Shown piece by piece: positions 24,056 through 33,505 of a stretch of 64,000 nucleotides of DNA (position 1 is the stretch's first letter; the number at the start of each line of letters is the position of its first letter). This stretch comes from Adiantum capillus-veneris (lineage: Eukaryota; Streptophyta; Polypodiopsida; Polypodiales; Pteridaceae), in contig CM043957.1 of NCBI GenBank assembly GCA_014529385.2, forward strand, positions 69,000,503-69,064,502, read 5' to 3'. Made by a program: the position numbers and the translations under genes. The notes under the pieces are model-generated. The model ran no database searches. It was not told where the DNA came from and saw nothing but the letters and a program-made list of their open reading frames with translations.

Positions 24056-25560
24056 TTGTCTTCCCTTCTAAAGATGCAATGTCTAGTTTTATTTTAGTGA
24101 CTACAAATGAATTTAAAGAAACTATATTACACCATATCTTACAAGCACATATAGTGTACACTTTCTTTTCCACCTTCTTGCCTCTTTTTTTCCCCCATCC
24201 TCCTGCAAACTGAACCCTAATCCATCCTCATACAATAGCGCGCTCTACTCGTCCTCTTACAACGTGTGCCCAACTCCCCACAGCCCAATTACAGGTATCC
24301 ATAGTTTCAGCATTTTCGGTAGTTATTGTCTTTTGCATTTGCAGGTTTATAATTTTTTGTTGTAATTAGAGATTTTTGGAGTTAGAGTTTTACAATTTTA
24401 CAGTATTAGGTCACTTATGAGGAGTTTTTTGTTTTACAGATTTAGGTCCCTAATAAGTGTTTTTCGTTTTACAAATTTAGGTCCCTAATTAGTGTCTTCT
24501 GTTTTATATTTTTAGGTCTCTAATTAGAGTATTCTGTATTACAGTTTTAGATCTCTAATTAGAGATTTTTCTGTTTTATAGTTCTACAATCTACATTTTT
24601 ACAGTTTTAGAGATGTAATTAATGATTTTTGTTTATTGTTCTAGAGAGAGGTGATTCACAACACTGCTAAAACGTAATTAGATTAAGAACAGTTAAAACT
24701 GAATTAAGCAAAAAGATTAGGATTTCTACAGGTTACCTCTGAGTAAATCTGTGTTTGATGAAAACCGACTGCAGAGCAGTAGCAAGCAGTAACTTAGGTG
24801 TGTTGAGGCCGCGATGATGATGTTTACAGATCTATGTTTGGGAGGTCGCGACAGCAGTCCTTCTGTTAAAGGTTGTGGTGATGGCTTCGCGTAGATCTGT
24901 GTGCGCATCGCAACGATGGCATAGAACTGTATGCGTAGGGAGAGAGGGAGAGAGAGACAGAGAAAGACAAGCTCTGTGCAGGCTTCTGTGTAGGTTTCGA
25001 GCAAGAAACGAGAGAGAGAAAGAGAGCGACAACGAGGAAAAAATTGTGGTAGAGAGAGAAAGAGAGAGATAAGGTTAGTTAGGTTAGGTTAGAAATTCAA
25101 AATTCGAATTTTGAATGTAGGGGTTGTTCTCACGGGTTTGCAGTCGAGATTACTAGAGTTCTAGGCTTTGTGCGAAAATGAGACATAGCTCGTCGGCTCC
25201 GAAATTGAAAGAGCTTTTCAGCAAAAAAAAAAAAAAAAAGAGTATGGAAAAAAAAAAGTTGGTGCAAGGCTTTGTCAATGTCCATATCTTTGTAGTACGA
25301 GTGGAACGACACCCATGAAGCAAAATTTGACTTCAGAATCAAAATCTGCATAGTAAAAAATACACTAAAAATAGCTAAATTTTAAAAAAATTATCCCGAA
25401 AATTGTGCGCTATTTTTTTTTGTACGATATCAATAAGTGTATTTGAAAACCCATTATGACAAAGTTTGTCGTAGCGTTAAATTTTTTAAATTATTTTTTA
25501 ATTACTTTTTAATTATTTATTTAATTTATGCCACTTGCGGATATCCCTTGAATGACCAAA
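24056..25560 (-). promoter_or_regulatory. Non-satellite island: putative minus-strand 5' exon and promoter
   Basis: The island breaks the satellite. On the minus strand, 25070-24740 is rich in TCTCTC like many plant 5' leaders and ends in CTCAGAG followed by GTAACC (about 24735), a plausible splice donor. It could be the first exon of the minus-strand gene at 17907-19095, with the central array as intron (inference). On the plus strand, 24340-24620 holds about six diverged 45-bp repeats of TTTAGGTCCCTAATTAG. The word CTCCGAAATTGAAAGAGC (25197) plus A-tract recurs at the tandem-unit junctions. Confidence 0.35.
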
Positions 25561-27620
25561 ATTATTATGAAGACACCTCAGCCACCCCTGGGCTCACACC
25601 ATAGGACGGCAATGTTGGAGGTCAAGGATCAAAGCGTGCACTCAGTTCCATCTGAAAATCCTATGTCCTAGGGTTTTCTTCTTCTATCTTGTGAGATCCT
25701 TCTGGCCCTACGGTGGCAATGTGAAAGCTTGTGGACCTAGGGCCATAGGGTGGCAATGTATAAGCTCAAGAGCCATAAGTTTCCCTATATTCCATTTGGA
25801 AATCCTATGGCCCTAGGGTTTAGGGACGACAATAGATAAGCTCCAATACATAGCCCTATGTTCCAGTTGGAGATCCTATGGCCCTAGGTCCACGACAATG
25901 TATAAGCTCAAGAGCCATACGTTGCCCTACTTTGTAGTTGGAGATCCTATGGCCCTAGGGTCATGGGGTGGCAATATGTAAGCTCAAGGGCCATAGGGTG
26001 CCACATGTCCCATATGGAGATTCTACGGCCCTAGGGCCATGGGGTGGCAATGTATAAGCTCAATGGCCATACATTGCTTATGTTCCATTCGGAAATCCTA
26101 TGGCCCTAGGGTAATGGGGTGGCAATGTATAAGCTCAAGGGCCATACATTGCCTATGTTCCATTTGGAAATCCTATGGCCCTAGGGTCATGGGGTGCCAC
26201 ATGTCCCATATAGAGATTCTATGGCCCTAGGGCCATGGGGCTGCATTGATATCTTGGCCACCCTTGAACCCGCACCCTTGAGCTTAGGGTCCTTAGGTTC
26301 TCTTACCGTATGTTGTGAGATCTTGTGGCCCTAGGGCCATAGGGTGGCAATGTATAAGCTCAAGGGCCATACATTGCCTATGTTCCATTCGGAAATCCTA
26401 TGGCCCTAGGGTAATGGGGTGGCAATGTATAAGCTCAAGGGCCATACATTGCCTACGTTCCATTTGGAAATCCTATGGCCCTAGGGTCATGGGGTGCCAC
26501 ATGTACCATATAGAGATCCTATGGCCCTAGGGCCATGGGGCTGCATTGATATCTTGTCCACCCTTGAACCCGCACCCTTGAGCTTAGGGGGCCTTAGGTT
26601 CTCTTATTGTATGTTGTGAGATCTTGTGGCCCTAGGGCCATAGGGTGGCAATGTATAAGCTCAAGGGCCATACATTGCCTAAGTTCCATTTGGAAATCCT
26701 ATGGCCCTAGGGTCATGGGGTGGCAATGTATAAGCTCAAGGGCCATAGGGTGCCACATGTTTCATAGAGAGATCCTATGGCCCTAGGGCCATGGGGCTGC
26801 ATTGATATCTTGGCCACCTTTGACATCGTGGCCATAGGTTTTCTTTTTGTATGTTTTGAAGTCTTGTGGCCCTAGGGCCATAGGGTGTCAATGCTCACAC
26901 CCTTGGGCTTAGGGCCATAGGTTGTCTTTTTGTATGTTTTGAAGTCTTGTGGACCTAGAGCCATAGGGTGTCAATGCTCACACCCTTGGGCTTAGGGCCA
27001 TAGGTTGTCTTTTTGTATGTTTTTAAGTCTTGTGGCCCTAGGGCCATAGGGTGTCAATGTATAAGCTCAAGGGCCATACGTTGCCCTATGTTCCATTTGG
27101 AAATCCTATAGCCATAGGGTCATGGGGTTGCAATGTATAAGCTCAAGGGCCATACATTGTCGTATGTTTCATATGCCGATCCTATGGCCCTAGGGTCATG
27201 GGGTTGCAATGTATAAGCTCAAGGGCCATACATTGTTGTATGTTTCATTTGGAGATCTTATGGCCCTAGGGTCATGGGGTGCCATATGATGTATATATAC
27301 TTGACATGAAACTCCCTATGGCCCTAAGGCCATATGATGTATATATACTTGACATGAAACTCCGTGAGGTGATCTTGAGGACAACCCTATGGCCTTCAGG
27401 CCTTAGGGAGCTAATATAGAGCAAATATGCTTTATACCGGAATAGAGAGCTATGGCCCTGGGGCCATAGCAAAACAATGAGGGTTTTTTGGAAACAATGA
27501 GGGCGCCTTGTGGTCTAGGGTCCATAGGAAGTCAATATAGATCTTAGAGCATAGACGATAGAGCATAGAGCACAAAGATCTTAGTATCATAGAGGGAACC
27601 CTATGACCTTCAGGCCACAG
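25561..27620. repeat. Palindromic satellite, right array
   Basis: The main unit is about 75 bp: GGCAATGTATAAGCTCAAGG, then a complementary ATACATTGCC, then TCCATTTGGAAATCC and TATGGCCCTAGGG. Each unit thus has two nested palindromes. Two larger blocks at about 26040-26280 and 26340-26600 are near-copies about 300 bp apart. It ends about 110 bp before the transposase frame. Confidence 0.85.
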
Positions 27621-27732
27621 GGTGCTTCTCATGAAACACCCACATACATTCTTGTTATGCTTTATGCTACATAAATCAATATACTCTGCAAGCGGTTTGT
27701 TTAACAATTATTCTTGCAATCTTCTTGCAGTT

Positions 27733-28419
27733 ATGGCTAATTTCAATCATGGTGATAGAGTGTGCATGTTTGTAGCGACACAAAAGGTTGCCATTGGGAC
27801 TGTATTTGAAATAAATCCAAGTGCATATTGTTCTGGCATGCTTATTGGGGAAGGCAATGTATTGGTGTCAGTTGATTTGTGTTTTGAAAAGAAAGCACTC
27901 ATCCCTTTTCCAACAATGGATGCATTGACAATGGGAGATGCTTTTCATAGTATTGTGAAATGGAGTAGTGGGTTGTTGCAACATATAAATGAGATGCGGT
28001 ACAAAGGGGCTTCTATGCATGAGGCTGACAAAGCAGAAGGAGCATTGGATGCACAATGTAATGGAATGAGCTACAGAGAGGTTTGGAAGGATAAGAGGGT
28101 TCAACTTTGGGATGAAAGAAAAACACAGGTAGTAGCCGAAGTGGTTGTCATGTACGTGTGTCCGTTTGACTTTGTAAACTTTGGTGAGCTAGGTGAAGAT
28201 AACATTGGTATTGGTATCGAAACATCCTATGCAGATGAGGCTACTATTTCTGCAGAAGCTAGTGTATGCAACATTAATCTAGTTTGTTGGCCTATCAAGA
28301 GAGTGACAACTATGTATGGAAAAGAATTGTTATGCTATGAGGATCTACATGCTATGCATGCGTTACAAGACACATGCATTGAATCAGCTTATTTGGTAGA
28401 GCCTATTTCAAAAAAGTGA
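27733..28419 (+). CDS. Transposase frame, part 1: DUF8039-like N-terminal domain
   Basis: ATG at 27733 follows a strong splice-acceptor-like stretch (CAATCTTCTTGCAG), so an upstream exon is likely; the in-frame extension to 27622 is probably intron. The 228 residues include NFNHGDRVCMFVATQKVAIG, VLVSVDLCFEKKALIPFP and MGDAFHSIVKWSSGLL. This layout resembles plant DUF8039, which I recall from En/Spm-type transposon proteins; the match is by eye. The frame ends at TGA 28417-28419, but the next ten codons are open and lead in the same frame to the following ATG, so parts 1 and 2 were probably one protein. Expected to act in the nucleus with the transposase core. Confidence 0.65.
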   Translation: MANFNHGDRVCMFVATQKVAIGTVFEINPSAYCSGMLIGEGNVLVSVDLCFEKKALIPFPTMDALTMGDAFHSIVKWSSGLLQHINEMRYKGASMHEADKAEGALDAQCNGMSYREVWKDKRVQLWDERKTQVVAEVVVMYVCPFDFVNFGELGEDNIGIGIETSYADEATISAEASVCNINLVCWPIKRVTTMYGKELLCYEDLHAMHALQDTCIESAYLVEPISKK

Positions 28420-28449
28420 AAATATTGCTTTGTAAATAGGAAGCCAAAA

Positions 28450-30219
28450 ATGTCAGTGAAAGCTTCTAAGAGATCCAATCAAGCATCTCTAGCATCTGTC
28501 CAGCTTGTTTCAACCATAGATTGTTGTTCCAAAAGGTGTTGTCAATATGCCAATCGAGATAAGGTCATGGCTATGCGCAATGAATTTTGGGGACAGAGTT
28601 TGCAAAATAGAACAAACTATGTGTATGATACAATGTTGACTGCATGGCGCGAGAACAAAACAACTACAAAGACATGCTATGTGTTTTCTTTTAATGGCAG
28701 TGAGGTTTGCAATAGAGCTTGGTACGAAATTCATGGCATTCCAAAAACTTCATTTTATTGTTACCGTGAACATTTTGAGAATGGGGTTAGACGCTCAGTG
28801 CATGGTAATGATGGTGTCATGAGAAAAGGAAGAGACCATACAGAAATGGGAAGGGCATTGATGCGCTCTTTTGTTGATGAAAACTTGGAGAGAATGCCAC
28901 ATAAGAGTAGAACCATGGAAGATGGTACTAGGGAAACTTTGCTTGCAATACCAAACACGTACACGCAAGTAGACATTTTACATGATGTCAATAAAACACT
29001 TGACAGTATGAGTCTCAAGCCAATGTCTAGCACGACATTCAATAGGATTTGGAATACAGAGTTTGCTAATGTGACATTGTCAAAAACAAGTGAGTTCTCC
29101 AAATGTGTTGTGTGTAGTCGGATAAAGTCTCAAGTAGAGTCAACAAAGGATGACGAGATGATTGCACGTTTGAAGGATGAACGTCGAATTCACATGTTGC
29201 AACAACAAAGTTGTAGGAATGTGTACTACACTTGGCATAAGTTCTCCCAGTTGCAAAAGGATAAGTATTTATGCATTATACATGATAAAATGGATCAAAA
29301 AAAGACAGCAATACCTAGGTTGCGTGTGAACTCAAAAGATTATGCGAATGCATATCAATTGCAAGTATCATTAACATGTATGATAACACATGGACATGGT
29401 CATGGAATGTATGGTCACTTCTCACTTAATGGTCTATGGCCTTCAGATCCCAATGCTACAATTGGTTCCCTTGCATTATGCTTACAGAATCTGGAAAGAA
29501 CAGAAAACCATGGACAAGGAGATTTATGCCATGACGGTATGCCACATAGCAATGTAACGTTATTCAATGCATTGAACTCAAGAAGAGCTCTAGACCTCCA
29601 AAACAAAATGAAGCAAGAGAGTGAAAGGAATGCATCAACAATGACACCACCGTTGGCCATCCAGGGATGTAATGAAGATATTGTACACATACAATCAACT
29701 TCCTCTCAATGTGTTGTGGATACCATATCCACTCCTGTTTTTCAAAAATTGCCTGAGAATCTTTTGCTACAGCTAGATAATTGTGCAGGAGAAAATAAAA
29801 ATCGATATTTGTTTGCATACTTATCCTTGTTAGTAGCAAAAGGAGTTTTCAAAACTGTGCATTTGGGATTCTTAATGGTGGGTCATACACATGAGAACAT
29901 AGATGCAAAGTTTAGTAGGTTCTCAGAAAGATTGCGAACAGGAATGAAATTCACTTTTCCACATCTGATGGAACATTTTCAAAAATGTGAAAGCTCAGCT
30001 CCAGCACCATTTTTGATGACACAAGTTCCCGACTTTAAATCCTTTGTGCAAGAGTACATGTGTGACGGACAAGATGCTCTAGTCGGACACTCTAAGCCAC
30101 TTCAATTTGGTTTCTATATGCAAGGTGAAGTCCCAGTAATGCAGTACAAAATTCATCCCAAATCACCCAATTGGATGCCAAAGGAGTCGGGAATTGAGTT
30201 GTGGAAAAAAGATGACTAG
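28450..30219 (+). CDS. Transposase frame, part 2: DUF7869-like core
   Basis: A 589-residue reading frame. N-terminal CCSKRCCQYANRDKVMAMRN, then a zinc-like CVVCSRIKSQ, then an RNase H-fold-like core: Asp279/Asp282 in IIHDKMDQKK, Asp443 in LLLQLDNCAGENKNRY, and HTHENIDAKFSRFSERL at about 479-495 (Glu482, Asp485). The DNCAGENKN and GHTHENID blocks are hallmarks of the DUF7869 family, found scattered in plants, algae and animals and suspected to be transposase-derived. I infer a DDE/D-type transposase that cuts and joins the TIRs; the precise triad is unproved. It ends at TAG 30217-30219, after which the same frame remains open to 30957. It is the only recombinase-like gene between the TIRs. Confidence 0.75.
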   Translation: MSVKASKRSNQASLASVQLVSTIDCCSKRCCQYANRDKVMAMRNEFWGQSLQNRTNYVYDTMLTAWRENKTTTKTCYVFSFNGSEVCNRAWYEIHGIPKTSFYCYREHFENGVRRSVHGNDGVMRKGRDHTEMGRALMRSFVDENLERMPHKSRTMEDGTRETLLAIPNTYTQVDILHDVNKTLDSMSLKPMSSTTFNRIWNTEFANVTLSKTSEFSKCVVCSRIKSQVESTKDDEMIARLKDERRIHMLQQQSCRNVYYTWHKFSQLQKDKYLCIIHDKMDQKKTAIPRLRVNSKDYANAYQLQVSLTCMITHGHGHGMYGHFSLNGLWPSDPNATIGSLALCLQNLERTENHGQGDLCHDGMPHSNVTLFNALNSRRALDLQNKMKQESERNASTMTPPLAIQGCNEDIVHIQSTSSQCVVDTISTPVFQKLPENLLLQLDNCAGENKNRYLFAYLSLLVAKGVFKTVHLGFLMVGHTHENIDAKFSRFSERLRTGMKFTFPHLMEHFQKCESSAPAPFLMTQVPDFKSFVQEYMCDGQDALVGHSKPLQFGFYMQGEVPVMQYKIHPKSPNWMPKESGIELWKKDD

Positions 30220-30957
30220 GGAAAACCAAAGTTACCAACAGGCTGTCCAGATGTGGTACCTATAGCAGACTATGTGAGAAATAGTCCACTTGTTATTCAA
30301 GGGATTAAGTCATATCTTGAATTTTGGAAAAGATGTTCTCTATTAAAGGGAAAGGACCATGACTCCACAAAATACATGGAGCCTGTTATCACTTATTGGC
30401 AAAACATAATCAATGAGCTTGAACAACCAACCAATAAACACATTGGTGAATATACAACATTTTGGCAAAAGACTATAGGGAGTCATAGAATGCAAGAGAT
30501 AGAGGAAGACAGAGATGAGTTTCAAGGATATGAAGAATTGAATGATCACTATGTTGGTCCTCAAAGTGCAAGGCCACAAGAGGCCTTTAGGCCTCAAATT
30601 GATGTAAGAAAAGGGGATCTTGTTCTTGTGAGACCCGCAGATCCTGAATATCCGATATGGCTAGGAGTGGCAGAGTCAAACATTGATGTAGACAAATCAT
30701 GTCCTAACTACAAGAAATTTCTGATTCAGTATTGGGCACCAAAACATCGAAAACGAAATCCCACAATACAAGAACAGTATGAGGATTGTTGGAAAAAGAG
30801 TTGGTGTTGCAATCTTGCTGACCCAAAGCGCTGGGAGTGTGTTGATACAATTGTATGGTCATGGACTGCAAGGGGTGGAAGAATTGCGGAAACAATCAAG
30901 ATCCCATCAAATGTCATGGAGAAGGCACATGCTAGCTTAATAGGAGAAATTGAATAG
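30220..30957 (+). CDS. Transposase frame, part 3: C-terminal chromo/BAH-like region
   Basis: About 245 codons in phase with part 2 after the TAG. A linker is followed by VRKGDLVLVRPADPEYPIWL, FLIQYWAPKH, CWKKSWCC and TIVWSWTARGG. This pattern of spaced aromatics resembles the C-terminal chromatin-reader-like domain common in DUF7869 proteins (from memory, not searched). No independent ATG is obvious near its start, which supports its origin as the tail of one long protein. It stops 428 bp before the right terminus. Confidence 0.65.
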   Translation, partial: GKPKLPTGCPDVVPIADYVRNSPLVIQGIKSYLEFWKRCSLLKGKDHDSTKYMEPVITYWQNIINELEQPTNKHIGEYTTFWQKTIGSHRMQEIEEDRDEFQGYEELNDHYVGPQSARPQEAFRPQIDVRKGDLVLVRPADPEYPIWLGVAESNIDVDKSCPNYKKFLIQYWAPKHRKRNPTIQEQYEDCWKKSWCCNLADPKRWECVDTIVWSWTARGGRIAETIKIPSNVMEKAHASLIGEIE

Positions 30958-31006
30958 CATTTTATATCTTGCTCATTGTTTTATTTCCCCAGCTTATGTA
31001 TGATTT

Positions 31007-31272
31007 TATGAAGTATTTTTATACACCCACATAAAAATAAAAATTCTAAAAGGTGTTTCTCAACACCACCATTTTCTTGGGAATCTATCTCTTTTATGAA
31101 GTGTTTTGAAACACCCACATAAAACTAAAAATTTTAAAAGGTGTTTCTCAACACCACCATTTTCTTGAGAATCTATCTCTTTTATGAAGTGTTTTTAAAC
31201 ACCCACATAAAAATAAAAAATTTAAAAGGTGTTTCTCAACACCACCATTTTCTTGAGAATCTATCTCTTTGT
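31007..31272. repeat. Three 88-bp subterminal tandem repeats (right end)
   Basis: Three close copies, each with AACACCCACATAAAA, then GGTGTT-TCTC-AACACC and ACCATTTTCTTG. Hairpins start at 31052, 31140 and 31228, exactly 88 bp apart. AACACC followed by CATTTT echoes the element's own terminus. Confidence 0.88.
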
Positions 31273-31353
31273 CACATTCCCAAATTAAATGAAATTTTTC
31301 CAAATTTAATGGGAAATAGGAATCCATAGGCGTTGAAATTAGTCCCAAAGTTG

Positions 31354-31385
31354 TGGGATTTTCTCATTTCATCTAAAATAGTGTT
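31354..31385 (-). repeat. Right terminal inverted repeat
   Basis: Read on the minus strand it begins AACACTATTTTAGAT and continues to GAGAAAATCCCA, 26 of 32 positions matching the left terminus. CACTATTTTAGA recalls CACTA-type ends. Confidence 0.85.
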
Positions 31386-31389
31386 TTGT
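31386..31389. other. Right target-site duplication TTGT
   Basis: Matches 4046-4049. After it the gypsy coding sequence resumes (LATFIHK read on the minus strand). Confidence 0.8.
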
Positions 31390-33505
31390 GTATAAAGGTT
31401 GCCAATTGCTTCGTACTCGTAGGTGATGGAAGAAGAATAATAGACTTAACCTTGTCTGGATCAACTTCAATGCCATTTTCTGACACCATATGGCCCAATA
31501 AATTCACCCTTGGCTGTGCTAGATGACATTTCTTTGGATTTAGTTGTCCTCCACATTCATCATATCGAGCCAATACCATCTGCAGCTTCTCATGGTGCTT
31601 AGCCCTACTACTATAGACATAGAAGTCGTCCATAAAAGCTTTAACACAACTACCAATGAATGGTTCCAATGCCAAATTTTCTCTCTCTTGATAGAAAGAT
31701 GGTCCATTTGTCAACCCGAATGGCAATACCGTGTAGCAATAGCAGACCCATGGCGTAATAAAAGTTGTCTTTGTGCGGTCTTTAAGAGCAATCTTCAATT
31801 AAAAATAGCCTGAAAAACCATCACACACATTGTACCTCTCATAACCTGCCACTGAATCCAAGATCTGATCAATGAATGGAAGAGGATATGGGTTCTGGCT
31901 GCATTTAAGGGCTTAAAATCTACGCAAATCCTCCACTTTCCATCCTTCTTTGGGCTGACTACTACTGGACTCACCCATTCTGTGGTTTTCATTGGGACTA
32001 TGAACCTTGCTTTCAATAACTTGTCCACCTCTTCTCGCAAGGCCTCCATTTGCTCTTGACCCATCCTTCTTAGCCTTTGCCACACTGGCTTAGCACCTTC
32101 TTTCAACTCTATATACATCTCTTCCCCTTTGAACCCTCTGATCTCTTCACATGAAGTAATGAACAAATCAGGAAAACTAGCCAACATGTGCAAATATATC
32201 TCCTTTTCCATAGCTGAGAGGTCTCCACTGATCATTTGTTTCATCAATTCTTGCTTCTTTGACGATTCAACCTTGGTTTGCATCAGCTCTTCAATCACTT
32301 CATAAGGCACTTCACTTTCATCTTCAACCTCATTTGCAAATGCAACTAAACCAGACTCCTGGATTTCTTTGTCCATCAAAACAAATGCAACGTCAACATC
32401 CTCAGCGCTGCTGGTAGTATTATCACTGTCCTCATCAAACATTGGGGAATAGTTTTCATCACTAGACTCATCTTCATCTTCATAAAGCTCCTCCAATCGT
32501 TTCCTTGTGTCCATATTATATAGCTTCTTGGCACCTGTCTTTCCATAGAGGCTAATCGTACCACGTCGCCAATCCTGAACAGCTCCCACTGCACGTAGCC
32601 ATGGTCTACTCAGTATAATAGGATATGCTCCCAACCCTGCTGGCATCACATGAAAATCAACCACCGCCTTTGCATCATACGCCTCCACTTCTAAGCTCTT
32701 TACAACACCCAAACATTTTACTTTTTGATGGTTTGCGAATCTGATCCGGAAGCCTGACACCCCAGTCACTGTAAGACCCATCTTCTCAACGCATGAGTGT
32801 GTTCTCCACTGGTTCCTTCATCTCCCTTAATTTTTATGCAATAATCATTTGACCTAGTTAGCACCTGTCTTGGCAATGGATACATGTCTCCCCCCCATCC
32901 TTAGTGGCTTATCACAGTGCGGGCTGATGTGTCCCAACTCTCCACAATTATAACACGTGGGCGTCTGCTTCCAAAACCTACCACTGCTTTGTCGAACACC
33001 ATTCCTAGGTCTTTCTTCACCTCCTGGCTGATTTGCAAACCTCCCTCGACCTCAATTATTTCCCACTTGACCTAGCCAATGCCAATGAAAACTTACGTAT
33101 GTACGCATCTACTGGCTCACCTTCCTTCTGCACCAAACCTTATACTTCTTCCCACACTTTGTTAGGATCTTCCGTCTTCACAAACTCCACTTCCAATCCA
33201 TGCCTTAGATTGTCCCAACTCAATATTACCGGTGGATCAACCACACGCAACTCCTCTTCAAATGCTTTGGACCAAACTCGTGCATCACTCTTCAAACAGA
33301 TTTGGAGAAGACGTAACATCTACGCAGGGTCATGAATCTGATTGCTAATGTAGGCAACCTCTATCTTTTCCAAAAAGTCTTCCACATCTTCATCACTTCT
33401 TCCATGAAACTCCGGATAAGAGAAAGCCATGGCTACCCAAGTTACGATGCTTTGAGAACCCCTTCGAACACACGTGCAAGAACCCAAAACTTTTGACTGA
33501 CTCAA
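31386..33505 (-). pseudogene. Ty3/gypsy gag, protease and RT, 5' half (interrupted)
   Basis: Read leftward: Gag from an ATG near 33430 (AFSYPEFHGRSDEDVEDFLE) with breaks at about 33320 and 33033; a CCHC zinc knuckle at 32914-32955 (CYNCGELGHISPHC); the protease C-terminal part (AYPIILSRPWLRAVGAVQDW, about 32640); an acidic linker; RT beginning KARFIVPMKTTEWVSPVVVS; and RT palm AFMDDFYVYSS near 31630. A frame shift near 31905 and a TAA near 31800 split the RT. The 27-kb transposon interrupts it at 31385, and the rest is at 2081-4049. Nucleic-acid binding, polyprotein cutting and reverse transcription are the family roles; this copy is dead. Confidence 0.88.

Larger units (their letters stand above)
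4050..31385 (+). mobile_element. Giant 27.3-kb TIR DNA transposon with a DUF7869-like transposase
   Basis: The boundaries come from three agreeing signs: 32-bp imperfect terminal inverted repeats (26 of 32 matching), the flanking TTGT duplication, and interruption of one gypsy reading frame. Left flank ends in KVKYMARF coding sequence and right flank in KQLATFIHK coding sequence; the two join in frame once the insert and one TTGT are removed. Cargo in order: left subterminal region, palindromic array, two HAD-like genes (minus), triplicated 2.63-kb segment, unknown gene (minus), long palindromic arrays, transposase frame (plus), 88-bp subterminal tandem repeats. The termini resemble CACTA elements (right end CACTATTTTAGA), but a 3-bp duplication does not fit, so the superfamily is left open. 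Internal stops suggest this copy is now defective. Confidence 0.87.

Noticed and set aside
24726-25072. Ser/Leu-rich or Arg/Glu-rich small proteins
   Set aside because: They arise from the GA/TC-rich leader-like stretch; no domain or conserved start.
4558-27620. CRISPR-like arrays (short palindromic repeats with spacers)
   Set aside because: The spacers are themselves repeated, the context is a plant transposon, and no cas genes are present; it is satellite DNA.
30217-30222. Programmed readthrough at TAG-GGA in the transposase
   Set aside because: TAG followed by G is a permissive context, but a second, different stop (TGA) splits the same frame upstream and other genes in the element also carry stops; decay is simpler.
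4050-31385. Assignment to CACTA (En/Spm)
   Set aside because: The right end reads CACTATTTTAGA and a DUF8039-like domain is present, but the flanking 3 bp next to CACTA/CACCA do not match (AAA versus TTA), while TTGT outside AACAC does. Kept open rather than assigned.
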